A DNA stretch of 64,000 nt from Orenia metallireducens (GTDB lineage: Bacteria; Bacillota; Halanaerobiia; Halobacteroidales; Halobacteroidaceae). The stretch covers positions 124,001 to 188,000 of the forward strand of contig NZ_PVNB01000001.1 of the NCBI RefSeq assembly GCF_003001995.1. Direction: 5' to 3'. Position numbers and translations under genes: made by a program. The notes beneath the pieces are model-generated. The model did no database searches. It had not been told where the DNA came from and saw only the letters and a program-made list of their open reading frames with translations. This document shows, piece by piece, positions 17,236 through 25,442 of this stretch. Within the stretch, counting starts at the first letter, position 1. Each line of letters opens with the position of its first letter.

Positions 17236-18894
17236 TTATTTTTTCAATCTTTTATTTGCTTCTACTACCTGATTGATAGCCTCCAATTGTTCTTGGGAGA
17301 CCTCTGAACCTTCTTTAATCTTAAAATATAAGTTGGTAATTGCATGAGTTACTTCAGTCATTAAATCCTTTATCTTTTCAGCTGAATTCAAGGTCTCTTC
17401 AGTCTGAGCAGATACCTCTTCACTGGAAGCAGAAATCTCTTCAACTACTGTGTTGAGCTGTTCACTAGAGATAACCTGGGTCTCAGAGGAGGACATTACT
17501 GCTTTCATCTTATCTTCAACTTGCTTTGATAAATTATTAATCTCATCAAAGATATCAATAATACTCTCTTGAGAGCTATCCTTAGACTTACTCATTACAG
17601 CAACAGCAGTCTCTACCACCCCTTCAATCTCTTTAGTAATCCCTTTAACCTCTTTAGTAGCCTCTATACTTTCAGTTGCCAACTCTTTAATCTCTTCTGC
17701 AACCACAGCAAATCCTCTACCATGCTCACCAGCCCTTGCAGCCTCAATAGCGGCATTTAATGCCAATAAATTGGTCTGATCTGTAATTTGCATAATCTTA
17801 TCAGAGATCTTTCCTATCTTATCAGCACTCTTTCTTAGCTCTTGCATTGTATCAGCAGTTTCATGAATGATTTTAGTTCCTGACTCTATCTTCTGACTTG
17901 TATTCTCTATACTCTGATAAGTATCCTTACCAGCATTTGAGATCAGCTTAGCCTGTTGAGATAATTGCTTAACCCCTTCTTGAACCTCCTGTAAAGATAC
18001 TGATACTTCATCTACAGCAGCAGCCACCTCTACATTTCCAGAAATTAAATCCTTAATCACTGAAAAGGCTTGGGTAATCTCCTTATCAACCTCATCAGCA
18101 ATTCCTTCCATCTCTTGAGATGTCTCGGTCACAGTCTTTACTTTACTAACAGCCTCATTTGTTCTTTCCTTAATTATAGTAGTCAACTTAGCAACTCCAT
18201 AAGAAATAATAACTCCTAATACAGTTCCAATTAAAAGACTCAATAATACTATTACAGTTACTCTTCCCTTAATGATGTCAGTATAGTTAATTACCTGCTT
18301 AATATCTTGATCTAATTGCTCCCAACTATCTTTATTTAAATCAAGGTTGGCTAAATTAATACTGAGGACAAGATCATCAAGCTTTTTCAATCTCATCTTC
18401 TTTCGAATACCATTTCCTTCAAATTCTAATAATTCTTGAACATCATCTTTAAACTCATTATTTAATTCACTAACTTCATTTATTTTACTGAGCATTTTCT
18501 CATCATTAATATGTTCTCTCAAGCTATCAAGATGGTTCTTTAAAGAGTCATCTTTATTTAAAATTTCAAAGGCCTCTCGACTCATTAAATCAGTATATAT
18601 CCGATAAATATTAAGCTGATTTAAAAATGAATCCCTAGATATCGCTGAATTTAACTTAACAGTTGGTATTACTCTTTTATTTAATTCATTAATTCTCTCA
18701 CTAATTTGATTGGTGTTCTGCCAAATTATTCCTCCAGTTAATAGACTTACCACTATCAATAGCAAAAATCCTACTTGTACCTGTCTAACAATCGTTGTAC
18801 TAGATAGTACCTTGGTCAAAGTTTTTAATAATCCATTAATCACTTTATTATCTCTTATCTTCAACTTTTTTATAAATTTTTTAAATTTGTTCAT
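17236..18894 (-). CDS. methyl-accepting chemotaxis protein
   Basis: 552 aa. A membrane segment at about 38-62 ([16 protein letters not shown]), a helical periplasmic part to about 210, and a second membrane segment at about 211-235 frame a four-helix-bundle type sensor. The cytoplasmic end contains the conserved signalling hairpin [20 protein letters not shown]. No canonical HAMP is obvious. A C-terminal heptapeptide tether is not seen. It likely feeds a CheA/CheW array encoded elsewhere; a lone CheW is at 28085..28549. The ligand is unknown. Confidence 0.93.
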   Translation of the reverse strand: MNKFKKFIKKLKIRDNKVINGLLKTLTKVLSSTTIVRQVQVGFLLLIVVSLLTGGIIWQNTNQISERINELNKRVIPTVKLNSAISRDSFLNQLNIYRIYTDLMSREAFEILNKDDSLKNHLDSLREHINDEKMLSKINEVSELNNEFKDDVQELLEFEGNGIRKKMRLKKLDDLVLSINLANLDLNKDSWEQLDQDIKQVINYTDIIKGRVTVIVLLSLLIGTVLGVIISYGVAKLTTIIKERTNEAVSKVKTVTETSQEMEGIADEVDKEITQAFSVIKDLISGNVEVAAAVDEVSVSLQEVQEGVKQLSQQAKLISNAGKDTYQSIENTSQKIESGTKIIHETADTMQELRKSADKIGKISDKIMQITDQTNLLALNAAIEAARAGEHGRGFAVVAEEIKELATESIEATKEVKGITKEIEGVVETAVAVMSKSKDSSQESIIDIFDEINNLSKQVEDKMKAVMSSSETQVISSEQLNTVVEEISASSEEVSAQTEETLNSAEKIKDLMTEVTHAITNLYFKIKEGSEVSQEQLEAINQVVEANKRLKK

Positions 18895-19345
18895 AATTTG
18901 CCCCCTCCTCTATAGCAAGTCTGTAAATTTGTTGGTCTAGTCCAATAAGGGCTTAGTAAAACTTATTATTTCTTATAAGTCCTTGCTTTTTCTATGCTCA
19001 AGCCTTAAAGATTAATATTAAAGCTAACAAAGTTATCATAAATCGCCATAAATAAAAAATTGCCTTACATCTAAACAAGTAGATCTATTATTACAAAAAA
19101 GTATATCGCCTTAAATCTTAGAACTGTTATAAGCAGAATTAAATCTTACCACTTCTTAATCAATTATAAGACTATATACTAAATAAAATTTAACTCTTAC
19201 TACTAATTTTAGAATTTAACTTCTACTTATATAATTCTATTATTAATCTATAAATCCTCTAAGATACAGATATTTATTGAGAATTATATAAAAACATATA
19301 ATAATCTATTAAGTTAACACCTTATGCTGATAGAATAAATAAATA
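18895..19345. other. 451-bp AT-rich spacer without recognised feature
   Basis: No protein-like frame and no convincing strong hairpin seen; it presumably holds the chemotaxis receptor's promoter and the 3' end of the radical SAM gene's transcript. Confidence 0.6.
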
Positions 19346-21100
19346 TTAAAGATCAATCTCCTTAAATAGAGCTTTATTCAAAAGGTTTTCCTTATTATAA
19401 TAATTAAAGAGAATAACTGTATAATCTTCTCTTATATCTTTAGTGAAGTCATTAATAATATCGAAAATATTATATTTAAAGGTCTCAACTTGAATCTGCC
19501 GTTGTATCTGTCTCGAACTTAAGTCAGTTAATTCAGGTAGATATTGTTTCACCATCTCTTCATCATTGATAAAGTCCTTAAATCTAGACTTATAATCCTC
19601 AACTTCATATTTATTTAAGAAATCTGCTAAATCTACTTTTCTCCTTCCTAACAATAGATCAAACTTTAATATTTCATTGAAGATCTCCTCTTTATCTTGA
19701 CAGTATTCTTGATAAAATTCCTGTAAGTACTCATATAAACTCTCTAACTTATGGGAATATCGATAATACCCCTTCTGCTCCCAAAACTCAGCCAAAGACT
19801 CATACATATCAAAGGGACTCTCATAGAAGTTCTTCTCAATAAACTCGACACTATAATCAAAATGATGGGAATTGCCAAAGGTCTCTAAGACCTCTTCTAT
19901 CATCTTTAATTTTAACATCTGACTATAACTTATCTTCTTATTTGCTAAAACTTCATAAGGTGGCATTGGAGTATAGATATATTCATACTCTTTTTCTCTT
20001 ATACGCAAGCCAGAACCCTTGATTAACTTTAAAAACCCTAACTGCAGCCTTCCTGCTCTAAGCTGATAGACATCATTGAAGGATTTTCTAAAGCTCTGAT
20101 AATCCTCTTGTGGTAGTCCAGCAATCAAATCCAAGTGTAAATGTATATTCTTAGGCTTAGATAACTTTCTAACCACTTCACTCAATCGTTCAAAGTTCAT
20201 CTTCCGATCGATTAATTTTAAGGTCTCTGAATTGGTAGACTGTACCCCAATCTCAAACTGGAAATATCCTTGAGGTACTTTAGCTAAAAATTCAATTATC
20301 TCATCACTCAATAAATCGGCTGTTATCTCAAAATGAAAGTTCATCTCATGGTCACTTGGCTTATTCTCTAATAAAAACTTAAATATCTCTAAAGCCCTCC
20401 TTGGATTACAGTTAAAGGTTCTATCTACAAACTTAACCTGTCTGACCTTAGCCTTAATAAATTTTAATAGCTCCTCTTTTACCCTCTCTAAAGAGAAATA
20501 TCTCACTGAAGATAAGGTAGATGACAAGCAATATTGGCAGTTAAAAGGGCAACCCCGATTAGATTCAAAGTAAATTATCTTATTCTCTAAGCCCTCCATA
20601 CTCTGATAAGGAGATGGTATCTCATCTAAATTATCGATAACTGGTCGAGGAGGGTTTTTGATAATCTTATCATCCTCCCGATAGACCAAACCCTTTACTA
20701 TAGATAAATCTCCAGTTGTAGTTAACTTGTTCAAAAACTCCTTAAAGGTAATCTCACCTTCACCACAAATAATATAATCCACACTAGGATTCTCTTCCAT
20801 TGTTTTGATTGGGTCAAAGGATACCTCTGGTCCTCCTAATAAAACCTTTACATCTGGTTGTACCTTCTTTAAAAGACTGATAATCTCTAAAGTCTGCTCT
20901 ATATTCCAGATATAACAGGAAAAGGCGATAATATCAGCCTGCTGACGATAAAGCTCAGCTACAACATCATCACTATGCTGATTGATTGTATACTCCTCCA
21001 AATTAATATCAAACTCATCTTCACAGTAGCTCTTGATATACCGTAAAGCTAAGGATGAATGTATGTATTTAGAATTTAATGTAGTTAATAAGGTTTTCAT
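19346..21100 (-). CDS. B12-binding-type radical SAM protein with DUF4080-like tail
   Basis: 584 aa. The N-terminal ~140 residues are a cobalamin-binding-like Rossmann domain (ADIIAFSCYIWN, LLGGPEVSFDP, CGEGE). The radical SAM motif CPFNCQYC lies near residue 185, followed by the barrel (FVDRTFNCNPRRALEIF, GVQSTN, HLDLIAGLP). The last ~200 residues match the C-terminal extension of the clostridial DUF4080 type. No histidine ligand typical of base-off B12 is obvious in the first domain. The substrate is unknown. It is monocistronic, with a good AAGGAG site before the ATG. Confidence 0.88.
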   Translation of the reverse strand: MKTLLTTLNSKYIHSSLALRYIKSYCEDEFDINLEEYTINQHSDDVVAELYRQQADIIAFSCYIWNIEQTLEIISLLKKVQPDVKVLLGGPEVSFDPIKTMEENPSVDYIICGEGEITFKEFLNKLTTTGDLSIVKGLVYREDDKIIKNPPRPVIDNLDEIPSPYQSMEGLENKIIYFESNRGCPFNCQYCLSSTLSSVRYFSLERVKEELLKFIKAKVRQVKFVDRTFNCNPRRALEIFKFLLENKPSDHEMNFHFEITADLLSDEIIEFLAKVPQGYFQFEIGVQSTNSETLKLIDRKMNFERLSEVVRKLSKPKNIHLHLDLIAGLPQEDYQSFRKSFNDVYQLRAGRLQLGFLKLIKGSGLRIREKEYEYIYTPMPPYEVLANKKISYSQMLKLKMIEEVLETFGNSHHFDYSVEFIEKNFYESPFDMYESLAEFWEQKGYYRYSHKLESLYEYLQEFYQEYCQDKEEIFNEILKFDLLLGRRKVDLADFLNKYEVEDYKSRFKDFINDEEMVKQYLPELTDLSSRQIQRQIQVETFKYNIFDIINDFTKDIREDYTVILFNYYNKENLLNKALFKEIDL

Positions 21101-21442
21101 GTTGATAACTCCTTTATTATAAATAATTTAATTAATAATTTTATATTGATACAATTTAGAAATATTGCTTCACTTTAAAAATTTAGACTTAAGAACTTTT
21201 TTAAGAAACATAAGCGGTATTTAAGTTATAGTCTAATGCTATTCTAAAATCAAAAATTCCAAATAAATTTAATATCTCTTATATAAGTATAGCGTGTTTC
21301 GTTGGGAAAGTAAGCGGTCTATTAAAAAGGAAATAGTTCATCATAGAACTACTTTAATTAATTTAATTACTCAAGTTTTAGTTATAGGTGTTAGCGTTTT
21401 CCCTGTTTTTAAATGATTTTTTGCCTACTTTTTTATCTATGG

Positions 21443-21472
21443 ACGCCCCGTAGGAAGTAGTCTTGGGCTGAA
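21443..21472. repeat. half of a hairpin element (arm shared with 31474..31686)
   Basis: Contains GGAAGTAGTCTTGGGCTGAA, nearly identical to 31503..31522, preceded by ACGCCCC like the outer arm there. It lies in the 525-bp spacer 21101..21625, which also has short stems GGTCGCC/GGCGAAACC near 21480-21500 and a GAAATAGTTC/GAACTACTTT pair near 21340, but no gene. Confidence 0.55.
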
Positions 21473-21583
21473 AAAGGTAGGTCGCCTTTTAGGCGAAACC
21501 TAAGATAATAAATTACTTTAAACTTTAGATTATAAGAATTAAAGGGATTTGTCAATTAATTCTTCAATTAGAACTGAAAAAGG

Positions 21584-21612
21584 AAAAATCCCTACTCCTG
21601 GGAGTAGGGACT
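21584..21612 (-). terminator. Rho-independent terminator of the CBS gene
   Basis: TCCCTACTC pairs with GAGTAGGGA around CTGG, and the minus strand continues with TTTTT. It lies 14 bp behind the stop codon. Confidence 0.92.
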
Positions 21613-21625
21613 AGAGCTAAATAGA

Positions 21626-22051
21626 TCATTTCTGAGGTTTACTTGGAACAGAAATACTTGATAATGCATTACCTGCTTCCATATCACTCTTATCTTGGAC
21701 AGCTAAATCTCCTAAGGCAACAATACCAACTAAATTTCCATTCTCCACAATTGGTAATCGTCTGATTTGGTTCTCTGCCATCAACTGAGCAGCCTCTTCT
21801 ACGCTCATTTCAGGATTACCATAGACCAAGTTTCCAGACATACAATTCTGTACTTGATCATTAGCATTTCCATTTGCAGCAGTATTACGTATAGCAATGT
21901 CACGGTCTGTGATAATACCAACAGGTTGAGCTCCATTAGTAACTGGAACAGCACCTACATTAAGATTTTTCATAATCTGTGCTGCTTCATTGACAGTAGA
22001 GTTAGGAGCAACAGTGGACACGTTACTGGTCATAATATCTCTAATTTGCAT
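21626..22051 (-). CDS. tandem CBS-domain protein
   Basis: 141 aa from the ATG at 22051 (MQIRDIMTSNV), picked because GGAGGAGG is 7-8 nt upstream; the longer TTG frame would start on top of that site. Two CBS motifs are visible: VPVTNGAQPVGIITDRDIAI and RRLPIVENGNLVGIVALGDLA. Stand-alone CBS pairs bind adenine nucleotides and sense energy or salt state; the partner is unknown. The C-terminus is a short low-complexity tail. Single-gene transcript with its own terminator. Confidence 0.93.
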   Translation of the reverse strand: MQIRDIMTSNVSTVAPNSTVNEAAQIMKNLNVGAVPVTNGAQPVGIITDRDIAIRNTAANGNANDQVQNCMSGNLVYGNPEMSVEEAAQLMAENQIRRLPIVENGNLVGIVALGDLAVQDKSDMEAGNALSSISVPSKPQK

Positions 22052-22196
22052 GTTGATTATCCTCCTCCTTTTCAAGATTAGGATGTGTAATTAGAGTTTT
22101 TTAATTCTAAATAAGCTAATCATTTTTAATCAAATATGATAAATTTTAACAATATGCTATTCATTAGGATATCTAGTCTTCAAATAATAAAATAAA

Positions 22197-23048
22197 CTAT
22201 TCTCCAATCACCAAGTAACTACTAATTAGAATAAGTACTCCTCCAATAAAAGTTGAGATAGTAGGTATCTCCCCTAAAAAGACCCTTGCAAATAAGATTG
22301 CACTTAAAGGATCAAGATAACTTAATATTCCTACATCGCGTTGAACCTTGCTCAACCTCAATCCCTTTAGATATAAGATTAAAGCTAGTGCTGTATGGAT
22401 AATTCCGATAATAGCTAATAAGAAAAGTGAAGAGAGCTTTGGTAACTCTCCCTGCCAAGCAAAGGGAAATAATATAAGCATAGAGATACCTGTCTGCACT
22501 AAAGTTAAGTGTCGAACAGAGATTCCATCGATCTTCTTAGAAAGAAGGGTGAATAAAGCATAACAAAAAGCAGCTATTAAACCATAACCTATTCCTGTTA
22601 TACCTTCTAAAGTTATATTCTTGTTAGGGATCAAAATCATAATAAATATACCTAAGAACCCTAAAGCTAAGGATATCACTCCTCTCCCAGTTAACCTCTC
22701 TTTTAAAAATAAAATTGATAGTAACACAAGCAAGGCTGGAGAAGTATAATAACTTAAAGTAGCACTAGCGACACTTGTATTCTTAATTGCTTGAAAGAAG
22801 AATACCCAGTTTAAAGAGAGTACTATTCCAGAAACTATCAGTAAATATTTATTATTTTTCTCTAAAGATATTTGCATATCATTTTTGTAAACTGACATAA
22901 GTAATAAAAATAAAAAAGCAAAAAATACTCTATAGAAGACAATTAGCTCTGACGGATAAGGAAGCCAACGGACAAATAGCCCAATACTACCCCAAATTAG
23001 CATAGCAACTATAATAAATAAGTAGCCCAATTTATCTTTACTTAACAA
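22197..23048 (-). CDS. EamA/DMT-family transporter
   Basis: 283 aa with ten hydrophobic segments in two EamA repeats, the standard length of drug/metabolite transporters (start GYLFIIVAMLIWGSIGLFVR; second half starts GYGLIAAFCYALFTLLSKK). It uses a TTG start with GGGAGG 8 nt upstream; the nearby ATG is out of frame. Such proteins export amino acids or metabolites. It lies 22 bp behind the AEC transporter gene, so the two are probably co-transcribed. Confidence 0.9.
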   Translation of the reverse strand: MLSKDKLGYLFIIVAMLIWGSIGLFVRWLPYPSELIVFYRVFFAFLFLLLMSVYKNDMQISLEKNNKYLLIVSGIVLSLNWVFFFQAIKNTSVASATLSYYTSPALLVLLSILFLKERLTGRGVISLALGFLGIFIMILIPNKNITLEGITGIGYGLIAAFCYALFTLLSKKIDGISVRHLTLVQTGISMLILFPFAWQGELPKLSSLFLLAIIGIIHTALALILYLKGLRLSKVQRDVGILSYLDPLSAILFARVFLGEIPTISTFIGGVLILISSYLVIGE

Positions 23049-23070
23049 AGCATAATCCTCCCTTTCTAAA

Positions 23071-23997
23071 CTACAATAGATATACTATCAACGGAATTGT
23101 TAACACTGATAATAATGTACTTAAAAATACCCCTTCAGAAGCTAAAGCCGCATCGCCACCAAACTCTTGGGCAAAGATAGCTGTATTAGCAGCAGCAGGC
23201 ATTCCTGTTAAGATTACCGATACACCTAAAACTAATGGATTTAATTCTATTGGTAAGGCTTTTAAGATAAGCAGTACACCAATAGGTAGGATAAGTAATC
23301 TAATGGCACTAACAGCCCATAGTTTCCAATTATAAAAGATCTCTGTCAACTTAACCTGTGCCAATATAGAACCTACTACCAACATAGATAAAGGGGTAGT
23401 TGAATGACCTAATATCTCCAAAGTCTCTGCAATGGCTATAGGTAACTTAATGGAGAATACAAATAAAAGAAAGCCAATTCCTACCGATATAATCCCAGGA
23501 TTAAGTAGCTCACTAAAATTAATCCCTTTATCTTCCTGATGGCTACGGCTCATAATCATTACTCCCAAAGTCCAAATTATCACATTAAAGAGTAGATTAT
23601 AAATCGCTGCTAAAAACAATCCTTCAGAACCAAAGATAACAGCAACTACAGGATAACCCATAAATCCTGCATTAGAGAAGATTAAGATAAATTGAAAGAT
23701 ATCACGCTCTTTATCTGTAGTCGGCAATAGCCTGATTACTAAATAAGAGAATAAAATCATAATTATGTAGATACCCAAAGTTATCAAAAATATATTTTTT
23801 AAGTTACTTAAGCGCTCTAAAGTGAAGTCATAATTCATAGAATCAATAATTAAAGCTGGTAAAGTCAGATAGATAATAACATTGGTTAAGTTCTTACTAA
23901 GATGCTCATCAACAACCTTTAATCTTTTAATAATAAATCCTGATAAAAGAAGAAAAAATAAGATTAATGTCTGATTAAATACAGTAGAAAAATTCAT
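23071..23997 (-). CDS. AEC-family (auxin efflux carrier-like) transporter
   Basis: 308 aa from the ATG at 23997 with GGGTG upstream; a GTG three codons earlier abuts the AAAGG site and is less likely. Ten membrane segments in two halves, with LLLSGFIIKRLKV near the N-terminus and a conserved GMPAAANTAIFAQEFGGD segment near the C-terminus, as in Mem_trans/AEC carriers of malate or other organic anions. It is the first gene of a two-gene unit with the EamA transporter and is divergent from the plus-strand gene at 24149. Confidence 0.9.
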   Translation of the reverse strand: MNFSTVFNQTLILFFLLLSGFIIKRLKVVDEHLSKNLTNVIIYLTLPALIIDSMNYDFTLERLSNLKNIFLITLGIYIIMILFSYLVIRLLPTTDKERDIFQFILIFSNAGFMGYPVVAVIFGSEGLFLAAIYNLLFNVIIWTLGVMIMSRSHQEDKGINFSELLNPGIISVGIGFLLFVFSIKLPIAIAETLEILGHSTTPLSMLVVGSILAQVKLTEIFYNWKLWAVSAIRLLILPIGVLLILKALPIELNPLVLGVSVILTGMPAAANTAIFAQEFGGDAALASEGVFLSTLLSVLTIPLIVYLL

Positions 23998-24068
23998 TTT
24001 TATCACCCTTTCTAAACTTTAATTGATATAATAGTCTCATAATAAAATCAGCAACTACATATATTATA

Positions 24069-24096
24069 TTGTTTTTCTAAAAAACTGTAATATAAT
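24069..24096 (+). promoter_or_regulatory. candidate sigma-A promoter of the plus-strand gene
   Basis: TTGTTT (24069..24074) and TATAAT (24091..24096) with a 16-nt spacer, about 50 bp upstream of the ATG at 24149. Confidence 0.4.
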
Positions 24097-24148
24097 TAAA
24101 TTATAAGTCTCCTGTCAAAAGCAATCTAATATAAAGGAGGAGTTAACT

Positions 24149-25087
24149 ATGACTTGTTATTATAGACTCAAGGATTTAAGTGAAGACTTTGAGTTAAATC
24201 CAAAATTCTTACAAGACTATCTCAAAGGATTGACCATCAATAATAACTCAAAATCTGTAAATGAAAATAATAGTAACTACTATTTAAATAGTGATAATCT
24301 GATTAAGCTACTGGATTTGGTTAAAGCAGATTATCTTTCCTTTGATATACCACTACTAAACTTTATTATCTGCCATAGATTCAAAGATTTAATTAAAGAT
24401 AATAATATAATCCTACAATTTACTAATCGTAGTAAGCTAATACAACAAAGGGACTTAAGTAAATTTGAAAAGCTGCCAGAATCTCTAAAAGAGGATTATT
24501 ATCACTTTGCTGATAAAGTCTTGGCTTGGATTAAAACCAAATTATTCTCTGACAATTTGACCAAAATTATTATAGACAGAATAACTAACTGTAATAAGCA
24601 GAATAATGCAGATATAAGAATTACCTTTTATGAAGGTAGTCAAGTTGATGATCTATATCTAATTGTCCAAAAGGAAATAGATAATCTCAAAGAGTTAAAG
24701 CTCAATCAATCTAACAAGGAAATCAAGAATAATAATCACCTACTTGCCCAGCTTAAAAACATACTGAATAATTCAGAAGATATTCTATTAGATATGAGCA
24801 AATTATTAGAAAAAATTAATGATGAACAGCATATCCGCCAGATATTTAAACTAATTATCGGTGTTGAATCCTCTTATAGAGTAGTCACTTCACCAGATCT
24901 GATGATAATTGGCTTTAATAAATTAAACCTACCAAGCAAATTGGAAGTCAACTATAATAATAACCTCGAACTAAACTTTAATAATGGTTGTAGCTTTATC
25001 TGCCAAATAGAAGAGAATAATGATTCTAAAAAACTAGTCATAAATCTAGCTGATTTGCCCAAAGACTTAGAATTAATCTCATTATAA
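24149..25087 (+). CDS. hypothetical protein, the only plus-strand gene
   Basis: 312 aa, ATG behind AAAGGAGGAG. I do not recognise the family. The start (YYRLKDLSEDFELNPKFLQD, then LKGL) looks like a small helix-turn-helix or MerR-like reading head; the middle is Lys/Asn/Leu-rich and helical (about 200-235 could be coiled coil), and the C-terminal 60 residues look like short beta strands. No signal peptide or membrane segment. It is divergent from the AEC transporter gene, the position of a local regulator, but DNA binding is only a guess. Confidence 0.75.
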   Translation: MTCYYRLKDLSEDFELNPKFLQDYLKGLTINNNSKSVNENNSNYYLNSDNLIKLLDLVKADYLSFDIPLLNFIICHRFKDLIKDNNIILQFTNRSKLIQQRDLSKFEKLPESLKEDYYHFADKVLAWIKTKLFSDNLTKIIIDRITNCNKQNNADIRITFYEGSQVDDLYLIVQKEIDNLKELKLNQSNKEIKNNNHLLAQLKNILNNSEDILLDMSKLLEKINDEQHIRQIFKLIIGVESSYRVVTSPDLMIIGFNKLNLPSKLEVNYNNNLELNFNNGCSFICQIEENNDSKKLVINLADLPKDLELISL

Positions 25088-25102
25088 ATTATAAGATTAA
25101 AC

Positions 25103-25143
25103 CTAAGTTTAAGTTTAAGAATTATACTTGAACTTAAACTTAG
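25103..25143. repeat. TTAAGTTTAAG-type hairpin between hypothetical gene and SDR stub
   Basis: CTAAGTTTAAGTT (25103..25115) pairs perfectly with AACTTAAACTTAG (25131..25143), extendable by four pairs with a wobble. Similar units occur at 39526..39573 and around 53280 and 53757. It supplies the stop codon of the SDR stub. A possible spacer hairpin-type start (TATAGGGATATTACACTAC) follows near 25300. Confidence 0.6.
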
Positions 25144-25193
25144 CCTAAACCGCTTCCTGCTCCAGTAATGACTATGACCTTCTCTTCTAACAT
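25140..25193 (-). pseudogene. N-terminal stub of a short-chain dehydrogenase
   Basis: Behind AAAGGAG, an ATG opens a 17-codon frame reading MLEEKVIVITGAGSGLG, exactly the Rossmann start of short-chain dehydrogenases (TGxxxGxG). The frame then meets a stop inside the hairpin repeat at 25103..25143. The remaining ~230 residues of the family are absent. This looks like a gene cut at the repeat, either by insertion or by deletion up to it. Confidence 0.7.
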
Positions 25194-25374
25194 CCCTACA
25201 CTCCTTTTGTATTATTTTAAACTATAATCTTCAAGCTGTCCATTGCTATTAATTCTGCCCTATAATTATAATTATTATATTTTAATAGATAAGAGGACTA
25301 TAGGGATATTACACTACTTTTACTTTAAAAAGTGAGCAAACTTTTTTATTAATCCCAAAATATCTACATAAGTC

Positions 25375-25405
25375 AAAGCCCCCCTTGCTAAACAAGAGGG
25401 GCTTT
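25375..25405 (-). terminator. terminator of aconitase gene
   Basis: AAAGCCCC..CTTG pairs with CAAG..GGGGCTTT around a 5-nt loop, 37 bp behind the stop. Confidence 0.8.
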
Positions 25406-25442
25406 AATCTATTAATACTTAATCTTAGAGTCAAAATCAGTC

